Positions 44,167-53,999 of a DNA stretch of 64,000 nt are shown piece after piece. How positions within the stretch are numbered: position 1 is the first letter of the stretch; the number at the start of each line of letters is the position of its first letter. The translations under genes and the position numbers were made by a program. The notes below the pieces were generated by a model. That model was not told where the DNA came from. It worked only from the letters and a program-made list of their open reading frames with translations, and did no database searches. Source of the DNA: Bacillus sp. FJAT-27264 (GTDB taxonomy: Bacteria > Bacillota > Bacilli > Paenibacillales > Paenibacillaceae); contig NZ_MAQW01000032.1 of NCBI RefSeq assembly GCF_001682855.1, forward strand, positions 214,199 to 278,198. Direction: 5' to 3'.

Positions 44167-44481
44167 CTATTCCTTATGTCCGGCAGGCTCTGCTCCTGCA
44201 CCACTGCGAATATCTTCACGGCGTGCGGCCAGCCAGATGCTGCCGGTGAAGAGAACAATCATGCCCAGGATAATAGCGAAGCGCCAATCCCCGGCTTTGA
44301 AATTCAATTGAAGTACGGTCAGCACCAGTGCCACCTGGGTCCAGACGAGTGTTCTTTTGCGAAAAGCGGCGATGTCTCCTGTCATCCTGGGGAGCCCGCG
44401 AATGACGCGATAAGCAATAATAAGAAGAATTAGGGCAAATACAGCCGTTCCAATCCATTCAGAAGAAGTGAACACATTCAT
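44167..44481 (-). CDS. Small membrane protein of unknown function
   Basis: 104 residues with three predicted membrane segments (WIGTAVFALILLIIAYRVI, TLVWTQVALVLTVLQLNF, FAIILGMIVLFTGSIWLAA) and a charged C-terminus. ATG 44481 is preferred to a TTG three codons upstream for ribosome-site spacing. It has its own terminator. I do not recognise the family. Confidence 0.68.
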   Translation of the reverse strand: MNVFTSSEWIGTAVFALILLIIAYRVIRGLPRMTGDIAAFRKRTLVWTQVALVLTVLQLNFKAGDWRFAIILGMIVLFTGSIWLAARREDIRSGAGAEPAGHKE

Positions 44482-44582
44482 TGTCTCCAAATCCTTTCGG
44501 TTAACATGAGGGTTCTAATCTGATTATTGCGGTATACAGATAGTGTACCACGCCTATACGTGAGGGACAGCAAATCTGCATA

Positions 44583-44640
44583 AAAAAAGGATAAACGCGA
44601 CCCGCCAGAGTGGCAGGTGTACGTTTATCCGTTGTTTTTT
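44583..44640. terminator. Intrinsic terminator
   Basis: GGATAAACG pairs with CGTTTATCC around an inner GCC/GGC, with A-rich and T-rich flanks. It ends the acetate transporter transcript on the minus strand. Confidence 0.8.
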
Positions 44641-44658
44641 GATGCAGGAATTGAATCC

Positions 44659-45282
44659 TTATTTTTTGAAAATACGCAGCGGTGCGCCCATTGGCAGGAA
44701 CGAACGTCCGAAGTGAGCGTTCAGTACCGAAGCTCCGCAGCCATAGAAGGAGACCAGAGCGATGCCTAGCTCTGCGAAGGCAGCCAGTTTATGAAAGGCT
44801 TCAGCCGCAATCCCGAAAGAATCGAACGTCAGACCCAGGAACAGGAAGTCGATCAGGATGAAGATGATCAGCAGGACCTTATTGGCCTCTACGGCACCGA
44901 TCGTCATGAAGAGGGTGAAGATCAGGTATCCGAGAAACACAAATCCGAGCTGCTTCGGATCCACGGCTTCGGCCAGGGTTGTTCCGAATACACCGAGCTT
45001 GATCAGCCAACTGGCGGCCATGCCGAACCAGAAGAAGGCATAGGCTCCAAAGGCGGTCATACCGAAGGTATTATTGTGCTTAGCATCCTGAATGCTGGCA
45101 AATAGCTGAGCGAAGGCGCCCAGGAAAATAGCCCAAGGAATGACATAGCTGAGTCCCGAGGTAATCTCGAGCTTCTGTGAAGATGCGACCAGCGTGACGA
45201 TGGCTAGTCCGAACAGGCCAATGGCACCAGGATCGGCAGTGACGATCTTGACGGATTGGGGGGATTGCGGTTGCGCTGACAT
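44659..45282 (-). CDS. Acetate uptake transporter (GPR1/FUN34/YaaH family)
   Basis: 207 residues with six membrane segments. ADPGAIGLFGLAIVTLVASS matches the N-terminal signature of the SatP/YaaH family; FGMTAFGAYAFFWFGMAASW and GVFGTTLAEAVDPK follow. It moves acetate or succinate across the membrane. ATG 45282 is chosen from GGAGG 10 to 12 bases upstream. Single gene. Confidence 0.88.
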   Translation of the reverse strand: MSAQPQSPQSVKIVTADPGAIGLFGLAIVTLVASSQKLEITSGLSYVIPWAIFLGAFAQLFASIQDAKHNNTFGMTAFGAYAFFWFGMAASWLIKLGVFGTTLAEAVDPKQLGFVFLGYLIFTLFMTIGAVEANKVLLIIFILIDFLFLGLTFDSFGIAAEAFHKLAAFAELGIALVSFYGCGASVLNAHFGRSFLPMGAPLRIFKK

Positions 45283-45496
45283 AAAAGTTAATGCCTCCAT
45301 TATTTAAAAGTGTTCGCTCGTGACAACAGCACCCTGAAGGGGCGCTGTTATTGGCCTGCCTATCATATCATATTGCCCTGCTTCTCTGGAATGATTTTTT
45401 GTTCATTTCCTGTCGATTCCTGACAGGTCGCCTCGAAATTACGATATAATGACTCTATGATATGAACTGTTCATTTAAGTGATAAGGGTGATCGAT

Positions 45497-46450
45497 TTGA
45501 ATGTAAGAAGTTTTCTGAAGTTTGTGGAGCTGCCGACGAAGGCAGCTAGCATGATTCCTTTTCTAATGGGGACGTTGTACGCCTTGTACCGGTTCGAGGA
45601 TTTTTATATCCTGCGGTTTGGTCTGATGTTCATTTCTCTGCTGAGCTTTGATATGGCTACGACGGCGATTAACAATTATTATGATTTCAAAAAAGCATCC
45701 AAAACACATGGCTACGGCTATGAGACGCATAACGCCATCGTTCATTTTAAGCTGAAAGAGCGTACGGTGGTTGCGACCATTATCATCCTGCTCGTGCTGG
45801 CGGCCGGGGGCGGGATTGCGCTGGTGTCACAGACAGGCCTTCTGGTCTTTCTGCTGGGCGGATTGTCGTTCCTCATTGGCATTCTGTATTCCTTCGGTCC
45901 CATCCCGATCTCGCGGATGCCGCTCGGTGAGTTGTTCTCGGGGCTGTTTATGGGCTTCGTCATTATCTTTATCTCGGCCTATATCCATACCGACAATAGT
46001 GTCGTCTCGCTATTGATTCAACAGGGCTGGGTCAATCTTCATATTAATCTTATAGAGGTAATCTATCTCTTCTGGTTCTCTGTGCCGGCCATTCTGGGGA
46101 TTTCGGGTATCATGTTGGCGAACAATATATGTGACATCGAGGAGGATGTCGAGAACCGCAGATACACTCTTCCTGTCTATATCGGCAAGGACCGTGCACT
46201 GCTGTTGTTCAAACTGCTATATTATGTCTCTTATATTGACCTTGTGGTGCTGTTGATTCTTAAGGTTCATCCGGTGCTCGTCCTGCTGATCCTGCTGACT
46301 CTAATTCCGCTCCGCCGTAATGTTGCAACGTTTCATGCGAAGCAGGAGAAGGCCAGCACCTTTATTCTTTCAGTAAAAAATTTCATCCTGATGAATGCTG
46401 CCCGTATCATGGTTCTGGGTATAGCGATACTGTTACATAATCTCGCTTAA
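45497..46450 (+). CDS. UbiA-family prenyltransferase (MenA/MqnP-like)
   Basis: 317 residues with about eight or nine membrane segments. The first Asp-rich motif is NNYYDFKKASKTH (about 64-76), the second is NNICDIEEDVENRRYTLPV (about 208-226), both typical of 1,4-dihydroxy-2-naphthoate prenyltransferases. It would add the isoprenoid tail to the naphthoate in menaquinone synthesis; with mqnB and mqnD in the window, the futalosine counterpart MqnP is possible. TTG 45497 is chosen because AAGGG lies 8 bases upstream. Confidence 0.85.
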   Translation: MNVRSFLKFVELPTKAASMIPFLMGTLYALYRFEDFYILRFGLMFISLLSFDMATTAINNYYDFKKASKTHGYGYETHNAIVHFKLKERTVVATIIILLVLAAGGGIALVSQTGLLVFLLGGLSFLIGILYSFGPIPISRMPLGELFSGLFMGFVIIFISAYIHTDNSVVSLLIQQGWVNLHINLIEVIYLFWFSVPAILGISGIMLANNICDIEEDVENRRYTLPVYIGKDRALLLFKLLYYVSYIDLVVLLILKVHPVLVLLILLTLIPLRRNVATFHAKQEKASTFILSVKNFILMNAARIMVLGIAILLHNLA

Positions 46451-46468
46451 TTTCATTCATTCTATTCT

Positions 46469-46509
46469 AGCAGCACCTTTTCGGAAGGACTCCGAGGGTG
46501 CTGCTTTTT
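46469..46509 (+). terminator. Intrinsic terminator
   Basis: AGCAGCACC pairs with GGGTGCTGCT and ends in TTTTT, after the prenyltransferase gene. Confidence 0.88.
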
Positions 46510-46698
46510 GAATTGTGCCAAATCATTGCAGTTTGTGCAAAGCAGCGTCGTTTTCCCGAATAATGTGTCATTAAGGATAGTAAGAGGGGATGGTTTCCGC
46601 TAGAATAAGGTAAAGTAACCTAATTTAAGGGAGGGCTTCCGCTAGCTTCCGGAAGATCAGCCTAGTATAACTGGTTAACTTGGAAGGAGCTGAAAGGG

Positions 46699-47499
46699 AT
46701 GGCTGTTGCAGAGAAGCCGGTGATTTCAATCTCTAGCTTGTGGATGAACTACTCAGATAGAATGGTTCTCCGGGGTATCGATTTAGAGGTCTACCCGGGG
46801 CAGATTATCGGTTATATCGGTCCGAACGGTGCTGGTAAAAGCACGACGGTTAAGATCATGCTTGGTTTGGTTGAGGGATATAACGGGACCGTAGAGATCT
46901 TCGGGAAGGATATCGCTGATGGCGACAACGCTTATAAGAGACGGATCGGCTACGTGCCGGAAGTCGCGGAACTATACGATAGCCTGACGGCACGGGAGTA
47001 TCTGTGCTTCATTGGCGAGCTGTACGGTATGAAGCGGAGCTATGCAGATGACAAGGCCAAGCGACTGACTGCTCTGCTTGGTCTGGAAAAGGCCTATGAC
47101 ATGCGCATCTCCTCCTTCTCCAAAGGGATGAAGCAGAAAGTGCTGCTGGTCTCCAGCATGCTGCATGACCCGGATATTCTGTTTCTGGACGAGCCGCTAA
47201 GCGGTCTTGATGCCAACAGTGTCATGGTGGTGAAGGAGATCTTCGCTTCACTGGCTGCTCGGGGCAAGACCATTTTCTACTCCTCGCACATTATGGATGT
47301 TGTCGAGAAGATCAGCAGCCGTATTGTGCTTATTGCTGGAGGGGACATTGTGGCCGATGGCAGCTTTGCGGAGCTGAAGGAGAAGAGCAAGGAAGGCTCG
47401 CTTGAAGAGATTTTTAACCAGTTGACCGGCTTTGACAAATACCGGGACATCGCCGGTGAATTCGTGACTGTCATTCAAGAAGGTGCTGCACATGAATGA
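46699..47499 (+). CDS. ABC exporter ATP-binding protein
   Basis: 266 residues. Walker A GPNGAGKSTT (about 40-49), signature FSKGMKQKV, Walker B DILFLDEPLSGLD and the His loop YSSHIMDVVEKI are intact; the CcmA/YtrB-like class pairs with ABC-2-type permeases. GGAGC precedes the ATG. It overlaps the permease gene by 8 bases. Confidence 0.9.
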   Translation: MAVAEKPVISISSLWMNYSDRMVLRGIDLEVYPGQIIGYIGPNGAGKSTTVKIMLGLVEGYNGTVEIFGKDIADGDNAYKRRIGYVPEVAELYDSLTAREYLCFIGELYGMKRSYADDKAKRLTALLGLEKAYDMRISSFSKGMKQKVLLVSSMLHDPDILFLDEPLSGLDANSVMVVKEIFASLAARGKTIFYSSHIMDVVEKISSRIVLIAGGDIVADGSFAELKEKSKEGSLEEIFNQLTGFDKYRDIAGEFVTVIQEGAAHE

Positions 47500-49156
47500 T
47501 TTTCGGGTACTGAAGCTACTGGATCGGCTGGAGGGACTGTTCTGCAGAGCTGGCATCGATTACGGTCTTATGCGGAGCATTCTACAAGTCAAACTGACGA
47601 TGGATGGGAGAAGGGCACCTACGGTTCTTGCGGCTTCACAAAGATCGGCCGAGCTGAAGGAAGGCTCACCGTTTCGCCCGCAGTGGGTGTACTTGTTAAT
47701 GGGTGCGTTCTTGATCCCGCTCATCATTCCATCCGGCCATTACATGCTGCAAATGAGTCTGGTTCTGGGTGTGGTAATGTTCATGATTACCACTACACTG
47801 GTCTCCGACTTTTCCTCCGTCCTGCTGGATCTTCGGGACAAGAATATTCTGTTCTCCAAACCGGTGAATCGCCGTACCTTGAATATGGCGAAGAACATCC
47901 ATGTGCTGATCTATTTGTTCACCCTCACGTTAAGCCTTGCCGGGCCCACCCTGATCGTCTCCCTGTTCCGGCAGGGGCCTTTGTTCTTTCTTTTATACTG
48001 TGTAGCCATTGTGCTGATGGACTGCTTTATCCTGGTAATTACAGGGCTTCTCTACCTGCTGATCCTGAAGCTTTTCGACGGAGAAAGATTGAAGGATATC
48101 ATCAACTATGTGCAGATTGTATTAATGATTGCCATAACCGTTGGCTACCAACTGATTTCCAGGCTGTTTAACCTGGCGGAGTTTAGCGCGTCCTTCAACC
48201 CGGCATGGTGGCAGTATCTTATTCCTCCGGTCTGGTTTGCTGCCCCGTTCGAGCTGGCATTTGGTGGAGGGAGGGGCATTCATTTTAGCGTGTTGTCCGG
48301 TTTGGCCATCATTCTTCCGCTCCTTCTGATCATTACATACATAAAGCTTATGCCCCAATTTGAAAGAAGCTTGCAAAAGCTTTCCGCACAAGAGGCCGGG
48401 GGTCTTGAAGCAGCAAGATTATCTGGATGGCTATCACGTGTAGTTTGCAAGAACCGGGAAGAAGGCATGTTCTTTCGATTTACCTGGTCCATGATGAAGA
48501 CAGAACGAGACTTTAAGCTAAAGGTGTATCCGACGCTGGGCTTTTCCATTGTGTTCCCTTTCATATTTATCTTAAATATGATCTGGCAAGGGGATGGGAG
48601 CGGGATCGGAAATTCAAAGGCGTACCTGTGGATATACTTTAGCGCTACATTGATGATGACCATTGTGCAAATGCTACGGTATTCAGGAAGTTATAAAGGA
48701 GCTTGGATTTACAAAGCTATTCCACTGCCAGGGGAACATGCAGTGTACAGGGGCATGCTAAAGGCCGCGCTGCTCCGGCTATTTATACCGATTTTTCTAG
48801 CAGAAGCGGTGGTGTTCACTGTGCTCTTCGGGATTCGGATCCTGCCGGATCTTGTGGTTGTACTGTTTGCAACGCTTATTTATGCGGTAGTGTGTTTCCT
48901 TGTGATGCCACGGTCACTACCTTTTTCAGAACGCTTTGAAGCAGCTAAGCAGAAGGAATTCACAGGAAGCAGCTTTCTGATGCTGTTCTTGTTGTTCGGC
49001 ATGGTGGGTCTGCATTATCTGGCGACCTTACTGACAGGTGGCGTCTATATATATCTTGTGCTGCTGGCTGTAGGCAATTATTTGCTCTGGCGTCGTACAT
49101 TCCCTGAAGGGAACAGAATGAAACCCTCTGGGATGTCAAATATGGACATTTTTTAA
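47492..49156 (+). CDS. ABC exporter membrane subunit
   Basis: 554 residues with about twelve hydrophobic segments. After an N-terminal cytoplasmic stretch the first helices read WVYLLMGAFLIPLIIPSG and MSLVLGVVMFMITTTLVSDF; SSVLLDLRDKNILFSKPVNR is a conserved-looking loop. Pairing with the upstream ATPase implies an export or lipid/peptide resistance function. Substrate unknown; no terminator was found before the next gene. Confidence 0.8.
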   Translation: MNDFRVLKLLDRLEGLFCRAGIDYGLMRSILQVKLTMDGRRAPTVLAASQRSAELKEGSPFRPQWVYLLMGAFLIPLIIPSGHYMLQMSLVLGVVMFMITTTLVSDFSSVLLDLRDKNILFSKPVNRRTLNMAKNIHVLIYLFTLTLSLAGPTLIVSLFRQGPLFFLLYCVAIVLMDCFILVITGLLYLLILKLFDGERLKDIINYVQIVLMIAITVGYQLISRLFNLAEFSASFNPAWWQYLIPPVWFAAPFELAFGGGRGIHFSVLSGLAIILPLLLIITYIKLMPQFERSLQKLSAQEAGGLEAARLSGWLSRVVCKNREEGMFFRFTWSMMKTERDFKLKVYPTLGFSIVFPFIFILNMIWQGDGSGIGNSKAYLWIYFSATLMMTIVQMLRYSGSYKGAWIYKAIPLPGEHAVYRGMLKAALLRLFIPIFLAEAVVFTVLFGIRILPDLVVVLFATLIYAVVCFLVMPRSLPFSERFEAAKQKEFTGSSFLMLFLLFGMVGLHYLATLLTGGVYIYLVLLAVGNYLLWRRTFPEGNRMKPSGMSNMDIF

Positions 49157-49362
49157 CGGACACCAAAACAGGGGGCAAGTTCCAGTATTTACTTAGACAG
49201 TCTGATTAATAAAAGGTAAAATTACACCTAAAGTTGCTTTCCAGGGATAGCCTAAAATCTTTACGCACTCTTCCATTTATCCGATATACGTGTACTGATC
49301 CTGACTTGAGAAACGCACTGTGGCGATGATGATAATTACTATACCGGTGAAGAGGTTGACAT

Positions 49363-51378
49363 ATGGATCAAATGGGAATCCGCTATAATATTTGGATCGT
49401 TTTACTAACTTTCGCGCTGGTCTCTGCCGCGGTTTATGCTGCCTTGAATTTGATTTCACAGTTTCCCCGTTCTGCCGGTAAAATCCGGCGAATGTGGCTG
49501 CTGTCAGCATCCTGCGTTCTTGGCAGTGGCCTATGGGCAATGCATTATATCGGCATTATGGCCGGACGTTTACCATTTGAAGTCAGCTACCAGCCGGGTA
49601 AAGCACTGCTGTCCCTGCTGGTGTGTATGTTATCTTGTTATGCTGCGTTCTGGATTGTGTTTGTGCACCGTCTCAAGCTTTGGAGAGCGGGTGCAGGGGG
49701 CCTAATGCTTGGCGTGGGGAGTTCTGCCATGCATGATATCGGGATGTCTTCTATCGTGCTTGAGGGAGGGATTCGCTATCCAATCTTCTCACAGGTTGTC
49801 TCGGTCCTGGCAGCTGTGCTGATGTCCTCCATGGGGCTCTATTTGCTCCGCAAGTTCAAGGATCATCCTAGCTTTAATAAGTGGAAGCTCTATTTAACAT
49901 TATTGGTTGGACTATCGGTGACAGGTCTGCATTATTTCAGTCTCAGAGCCAGCCAGTGGGAATATTACAAAGGAGCCGGGTCTTCATCCCTCCTGATGGA
50001 TACAGATGTAATTCTGCTGAGCGGCGTATCCATTATAACGGTTCTGATGCTCGCGGTCTCCGGAGGAGCCGTTTTTCTGGACCGTCATGTGCTTGAACGG
50101 ATGGCGTATCATGATCCGCTGACTGGACTGCCTAACCGGCATGGTCTGGAGCGCTACTTCCTTGGAGATTTTTTTGGTGGAACATCCGGTGCTGTGTTCT
50201 TTGTAGATCTGGACCGCTTCAAATCAATCAACGATACGTTGGGGCATGATATAGGGGACATGCTGCTGCAGGAGGTTGCCAAAAGGCTGGAAGGCTGTGT
50301 TGGCGCCATGGGGAAGGTGTTTCGGCTAGGCGGGGACGAATTCCTGATCGCCCTGCCTATGTGCTCCGTGCCAGAAGCAGAAGAAGTAGCCGAGCGTATT
50401 CTGCAGGAGCTCAAGCATTTTTACAGCATCCAGGGGAATGAACTGTACGTGACAGCAAGCGTAGGGATTAGCCTGACTCCTCTACATGGCACTGACCGGT
50501 CGTCCTTGATGAAGGCTGCAGATACTGCGCTTTACACCTCTAAGGATTCCGGCAAGAATAAATACAGCATTTTCGATCAGGAGATGAATCGTCATCAACT
50601 GCGGCGGATGTCGCTCGAGAAGGATCTGCGCAAGGCCCTGGCCCGTTCTGAATTCATGGTCGTGTACCAGCCCAAATGGGATTCGTTGTTGAATGTGACA
50701 GTGGGACTTGAAGCCTTACTGCGGTGGAGACATCCTGAGCATGGAATCATCTCTCCGTCGGAATTTATTCCGATAGCGGAGGAGACCGGGTTGATCGTGC
50801 CCATCACCTACTGGATGCTGCATGATGTATGTAGTCAGAACAAGCTCTGGCATCAGGAGGAAGTAGCGAATGTCGCCGTCTCCGTTAATATGTCAGCGCG
50901 GATGTTTGAAGGAAACGGGCTGTACGAGGTTGTGGAGGAAGCACTGACGCGATCGGGACTGGAGCCGCATTTTCTGGAACTAGAGATTACAGAATCTATC
51001 GCGATGAACAACATGGAGGAGACAGTAGCCCAATTGTCTAAGCTCCGGTTGCTGGGTGTGCGGGTATCACTGGATGATTTCGGTACTGGCTTCTCCTCGC
51101 TAGGCAATCTGGACGAGATTCCGGTCAATACGCTCAAGATTGATCAGGTGTTCATTCGCAAGAGTAAACTACATTCCAAGAAAGCGATTATCAGCAATAT
51201 TATTGCCATCGCCAGTAACCTGAATATGGATGTCGTTGCTGAAGGCGTAGAAACAACCGAGCAAATTGAGTTGCTGCAATCGCTGGGCTGCAGAGTGATG
51301 CAAGGGTATTACTATGGCCGGCCGATGCCTGTGAACGAGTTAGGGCAGTGGTTTATCGAGAATACGGCAGTATCATGA
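49363..51378 (+). CDS. MHYT-GGDEF-EAL cyclic-di-GMP signalling protein
   Basis: 671 residues. The first 240 form a seven-helix MHYT sensor: MHYIGIMA is canonical, MHDIGMSS and LHYFSLRA are degenerate repeats; such domains are proposed to sense a gas or redox ligand through copper. A GGDEF domain follows with intact RLGGDEF at about 320-326, then an EAL domain with EALLRW near 449, DDFGTGFSSL and a late KIDQVFI, so both synthesis and breakdown of c-di-GMP look chemically possible. GAAGAGG precedes the ATG. The riboswitch at 16612 is a candidate target of its signal. Confidence 0.93.
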   Translation: MDQMGIRYNIWIVLLTFALVSAAVYAALNLISQFPRSAGKIRRMWLLSASCVLGSGLWAMHYIGIMAGRLPFEVSYQPGKALLSLLVCMLSCYAAFWIVFVHRLKLWRAGAGGLMLGVGSSAMHDIGMSSIVLEGGIRYPIFSQVVSVLAAVLMSSMGLYLLRKFKDHPSFNKWKLYLTLLVGLSVTGLHYFSLRASQWEYYKGAGSSSLLMDTDVILLSGVSIITVLMLAVSGGAVFLDRHVLERMAYHDPLTGLPNRHGLERYFLGDFFGGTSGAVFFVDLDRFKSINDTLGHDIGDMLLQEVAKRLEGCVGAMGKVFRLGGDEFLIALPMCSVPEAEEVAERILQELKHFYSIQGNELYVTASVGISLTPLHGTDRSSLMKAADTALYTSKDSGKNKYSIFDQEMNRHQLRRMSLEKDLRKALARSEFMVVYQPKWDSLLNVTVGLEALLRWRHPEHGIISPSEFIPIAEETGLIVPITYWMLHDVCSQNKLWHQEEVANVAVSVNMSARMFEGNGLYEVVEEALTRSGLEPHFLELEITESIAMNNMEETVAQLSKLRLLGVRVSLDDFGTGFSSLGNLDEIPVNTLKIDQVFIRKSKLHSKKAIISNIIAIASNLNMDVVAEGVETTEQIELLQSLGCRVMQGYYYGRPMPVNELGQWFIENTAVS

Positions 51379-51479
51379 TCTGACATGTAATCATTTTGTT
51401 GTCATGTTCAATATACATAACTTTCGGAATCACGGCGGACAAGAGGCAACTTGTCAGCAACCACATAATTCTGTTATAT

Positions 51480-51515
51480 AAAAAAGCAGGCCGGGGGGTT
51501 CCCCGGCCTGCTTTG
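51480..51515. terminator. Bidirectional intrinsic terminator
   Basis: AAAAGCAGGCCGGGG pairs with CCCCGGCCTGCTTT, between the converging GGDEF-EAL and chemoreceptor genes. Confidence 0.9.
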
Positions 51516-51561
51516 CTGCATTGAAAAGCTTGTCTACTTAAGTTCTGTGGCAGCTACAATT

Positions 51562-53256
51562 TCAAATCTTGAACTTCTCCACCAAAAAGCGCAGCTTTTC
51601 GGCCATTGAGGACAGGATCGTTGCAGCGGCCTCGACCTCTTCCATCGCAGCAAGCTGTTGCTGAGACGAGGCAGATAGGCTCTCCGCGCCCGCCGCAGTC
51701 TGATTGGATACCTGAACAACATGCTGAATCGTCGTGACTAGCCCAGAGGCTAACTCGGCGAGTTGGCCAACCACAGTAGAGATTTGCCGGTTTTGCTCTG
51801 CCATGTTGGATACCGACATTTCAATCTCGGTGAAAGAAGCCCCGGCTTGGTCTATCATTTCGCTACTCTGCTCCATTTCTTCCGTGGAGTAAGACATCAT
51901 TACGGTCGCCTTTTCCATCTGGCTTACGGTCATTTTGATCAGATCGCCGATTTGGGTAGCGGAATGAGAAGATCGTTCTGCCAGCTTGCGGACGGACTGG
52001 GCGACAACGGCGAAGCCCCGGCCTTCCTCACCGGCCCGCGCAGCTTCAATAGCTGCATTCAGGGAGAGTAGATGAGTCTCCTCGGCAATGCTGGAGATGA
52101 CGGTAACAATGCTCTCGATTTCCTTGGAGTTGCTCGACAGAAGATTGATCATGCCAGAGAGCATGCTGATACTGCCGCTCATAGTCATCAGCTGTGCTGT
52201 GGTAGAATCCATGGACTCTCTGCCCGTTCGAGCTTTCTCTGCATTGCCATTGGCAAGGTCAAGCGCAGTACCTGCCATAGCAGCAATCTCTGAGATGAAG
52301 CTGGACATGTTCTGTACGGCTTTGTAGCTCTCTTCGAGATTCTGGAGTTGGGCATTCGCCCCATCGGCAAGCTCAAGGGTAATCCCCACACTATGCTCCC
52401 CGGCCCTATTGGTTTCATGGGCACTGGCGGACAGCTCACCAGAGGAAGAGGCAACCTGATGCGAAGTGTCATTCACTTCGGTGATCAGCAAGCGAAGATT
52501 GTCAGACATGGCATTAAAGTCACGGGCCAAGGTTCCGACTTCATCTTTACTGCCGAGAAGAATAGGGTCCTGTGTCAGATCGCCCTGGGCTACTAGATTA
52601 ACGGAACGGGACAACCGGGTTAACGGGCTGACCATGCGGCGAATAAGCAGATAAGCGACTATAATAGCCAGCACAAAAATGGATGCACCGATAATAAAAG
52701 GCTGTACAACCACATCCATGGTTCGTTCCTGAATAATTGAGCCGTCAAAATTGATAGCCATTAAGGCGATAATGGGTTTGGCAGGATCGTGATCCTGATA
52801 GATAGGACCATAGCCGGTTTTGAGGGAGGTTCCATCGTATGTATAAACTTTGGAATATGTGGAATGCTGCATTTTGTTGATCATTGCCTTGTCTTCGTCA
52901 CTAAAATAAAATGTATCCCCTGCTTTATAGCCGCGCTTCTGGAAGCTGCTGTCAGCGGCTAGGACTTTGCCGTCCAGGGACAGGATGAAGGCTTCTTTGA
53001 AAATAGGCTTGTGAGCAACAATCCAGCCAATGCGCTCTTCTACCTTAGCAATCTTGCTTGTATCTCCCGCAGTAAGTGCGGAAATGTCTTCTGGATTCAC
53101 CAGGCCGGTTGTAATATTGGCGCAGCCTACCAATTCGATTCCGGCAGCCTCGTCCACTTGGCTGTAAGCGGCACGATATCCGAAGAATCCGATGGAGGAG
53201 CCCACAAGCAGCAGCACAATGAACATCATCCAGGTTAATTTTGTTGCCAATTTCAT
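51562..53256 (-). CDS. Methyl-accepting chemotaxis protein
   Basis: 564 residues. A first membrane helix (LTWMMFIVLLLVGSSIGFFG), an extracellular cache-like sensor of about 150 residues, a second helix (FIIGASIFVLAIIVAYLLI), a HAMP segment (RRMVSPLTRLSRSVN) and a long signalling coiled coil. The conserved hairpin tip is ETHLLSLNAAIEAARAGEEG, followed by RGFAVVAQSVRKLAERS. It passes a ligand signal to CheA/CheW. ATG 53256 follows GGGGAAG. Ligand unknown. Confidence 0.93.
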   Translation of the reverse strand: MKLATKLTWMMFIVLLLVGSSIGFFGYRAAYSQVDEAAGIELVGCANITTGLVNPEDISALTAGDTSKIAKVEERIGWIVAHKPIFKEAFILSLDGKVLAADSSFQKRGYKAGDTFYFSDEDKAMINKMQHSTYSKVYTYDGTSLKTGYGPIYQDHDPAKPIIALMAINFDGSIIQERTMDVVVQPFIIGASIFVLAIIVAYLLIRRMVSPLTRLSRSVNLVAQGDLTQDPILLGSKDEVGTLARDFNAMSDNLRLLITEVNDTSHQVASSSGELSASAHETNRAGEHSVGITLELADGANAQLQNLEESYKAVQNMSSFISEIAAMAGTALDLANGNAEKARTGRESMDSTTAQLMTMSGSISMLSGMINLLSSNSKEIESIVTVISSIAEETHLLSLNAAIEAARAGEEGRGFAVVAQSVRKLAERSSHSATQIGDLIKMTVSQMEKATVMMSYSTEEMEQSSEMIDQAGASFTEIEMSVSNMAEQNRQISTVVGQLAELASGLVTTIQHVVQVSNQTAAGAESLSASSQQQLAAMEEVEAAATILSSMAEKLRFLVEKFKI

Positions 53257-53489
53257 TTTTCTTCCCCACCAACTTTGACTAATTGTTAGCAAAGAGTCTC
53301 ATTCTCTATGCTCACTGCTACGATTATAGCGCAACAAACTTAGTGTTTTTGTGTCGAAATTTGCTTGTTTGAGGAATAGTTGTGACAACTATATGGCAAA
53401 ACGAGCAAAATATTGACCGGGAGTCATTGAATCCGGGAGTGTTAAAATGGTACGCTGGTTTCAGGACAAAGTGATTGGGAGCTGAAGGA

Positions 53490-53921
53490 ATGTCGAAACA
53501 AATAGATCCGGTGATTGAAGGCATCGGGATATCCATGTGGAGGGTGCAGCGGAAAATTGTGTCCCAAATGTCTTTGCATAAGGAAATTGGCCTGACGTTT
53601 CCTCAACTAGGCCTGCTCAATATGATTGCCCACGAGAAGAAATCACGTGTGATCCAGTTAGCTGAGAAAATGGAGGTTAAATCCAGCGCCGTAACGGTGA
53701 TGCTGGATCGCCTGGAGCTGCTGGGCTTCATCGCCCGGGTTCCTGATGAGCAGGACCGTAGAGCGGTTGTTGTCACCATCACAGCCAAAGGTGAGGAATC
53801 ACTGAAGGAAGCACAATATCGCTCCAAGCTACTGCTGGCTGATCATTTGGCCATATTGGAACCGGAAGAGCTTAAAGCCTTTGCCAAGTACTACGAAATG
53901 CTGGACAAGCAGGAGCGCTGA
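53490..53921 (+). CDS. MarR-family transcriptional regulator
   Basis: 143 residues. Winged HTH in the middle (LTFPQLGLLNMIAHEKKSRV, SSAVTVMLDRLELLGFIARV, wing DEQDRRAVVVTITAKG). ATG 53490 has GGGAG 8 bases upstream. No transporter or enzyme gene is adjacent in the same direction, so its target is unknown. Confidence 0.87.
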   Translation: MSKQIDPVIEGIGISMWRVQRKIVSQMSLHKEIGLTFPQLGLLNMIAHEKKSRVIQLAEKMEVKSSAVTVMLDRLELLGFIARVPDEQDRRAVVVTITAKGEESLKEAQYRSKLLLADHLAILEPEELKAFAKYYEMLDKQER

Positions 53922-53946
53922 GAAGCACCAAGCCTTCAACTATACA

Positions 53947-53992
53947 AAAACGGCCACACTCCAGATTGAGAGGAGTGTGGCCGTTTCTTCTT
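53947..53992. terminator. Bidirectional intrinsic terminator
   Basis: AAACGGCCACACTCC pairs with GGAGTGTGGCCGTTT, between the MarR and LtaS-like genes. Confidence 0.9.
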
Positions 53993-53999
53993 AATGGGT

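Noticed and set aside
49281..49287. CCGATAT resembling a sigma-D -10 box before the GGDEF-EAL gene
   Set aside because: No TAAA -35 at the right distance; the match is too short to support a flagellar-type promoter.
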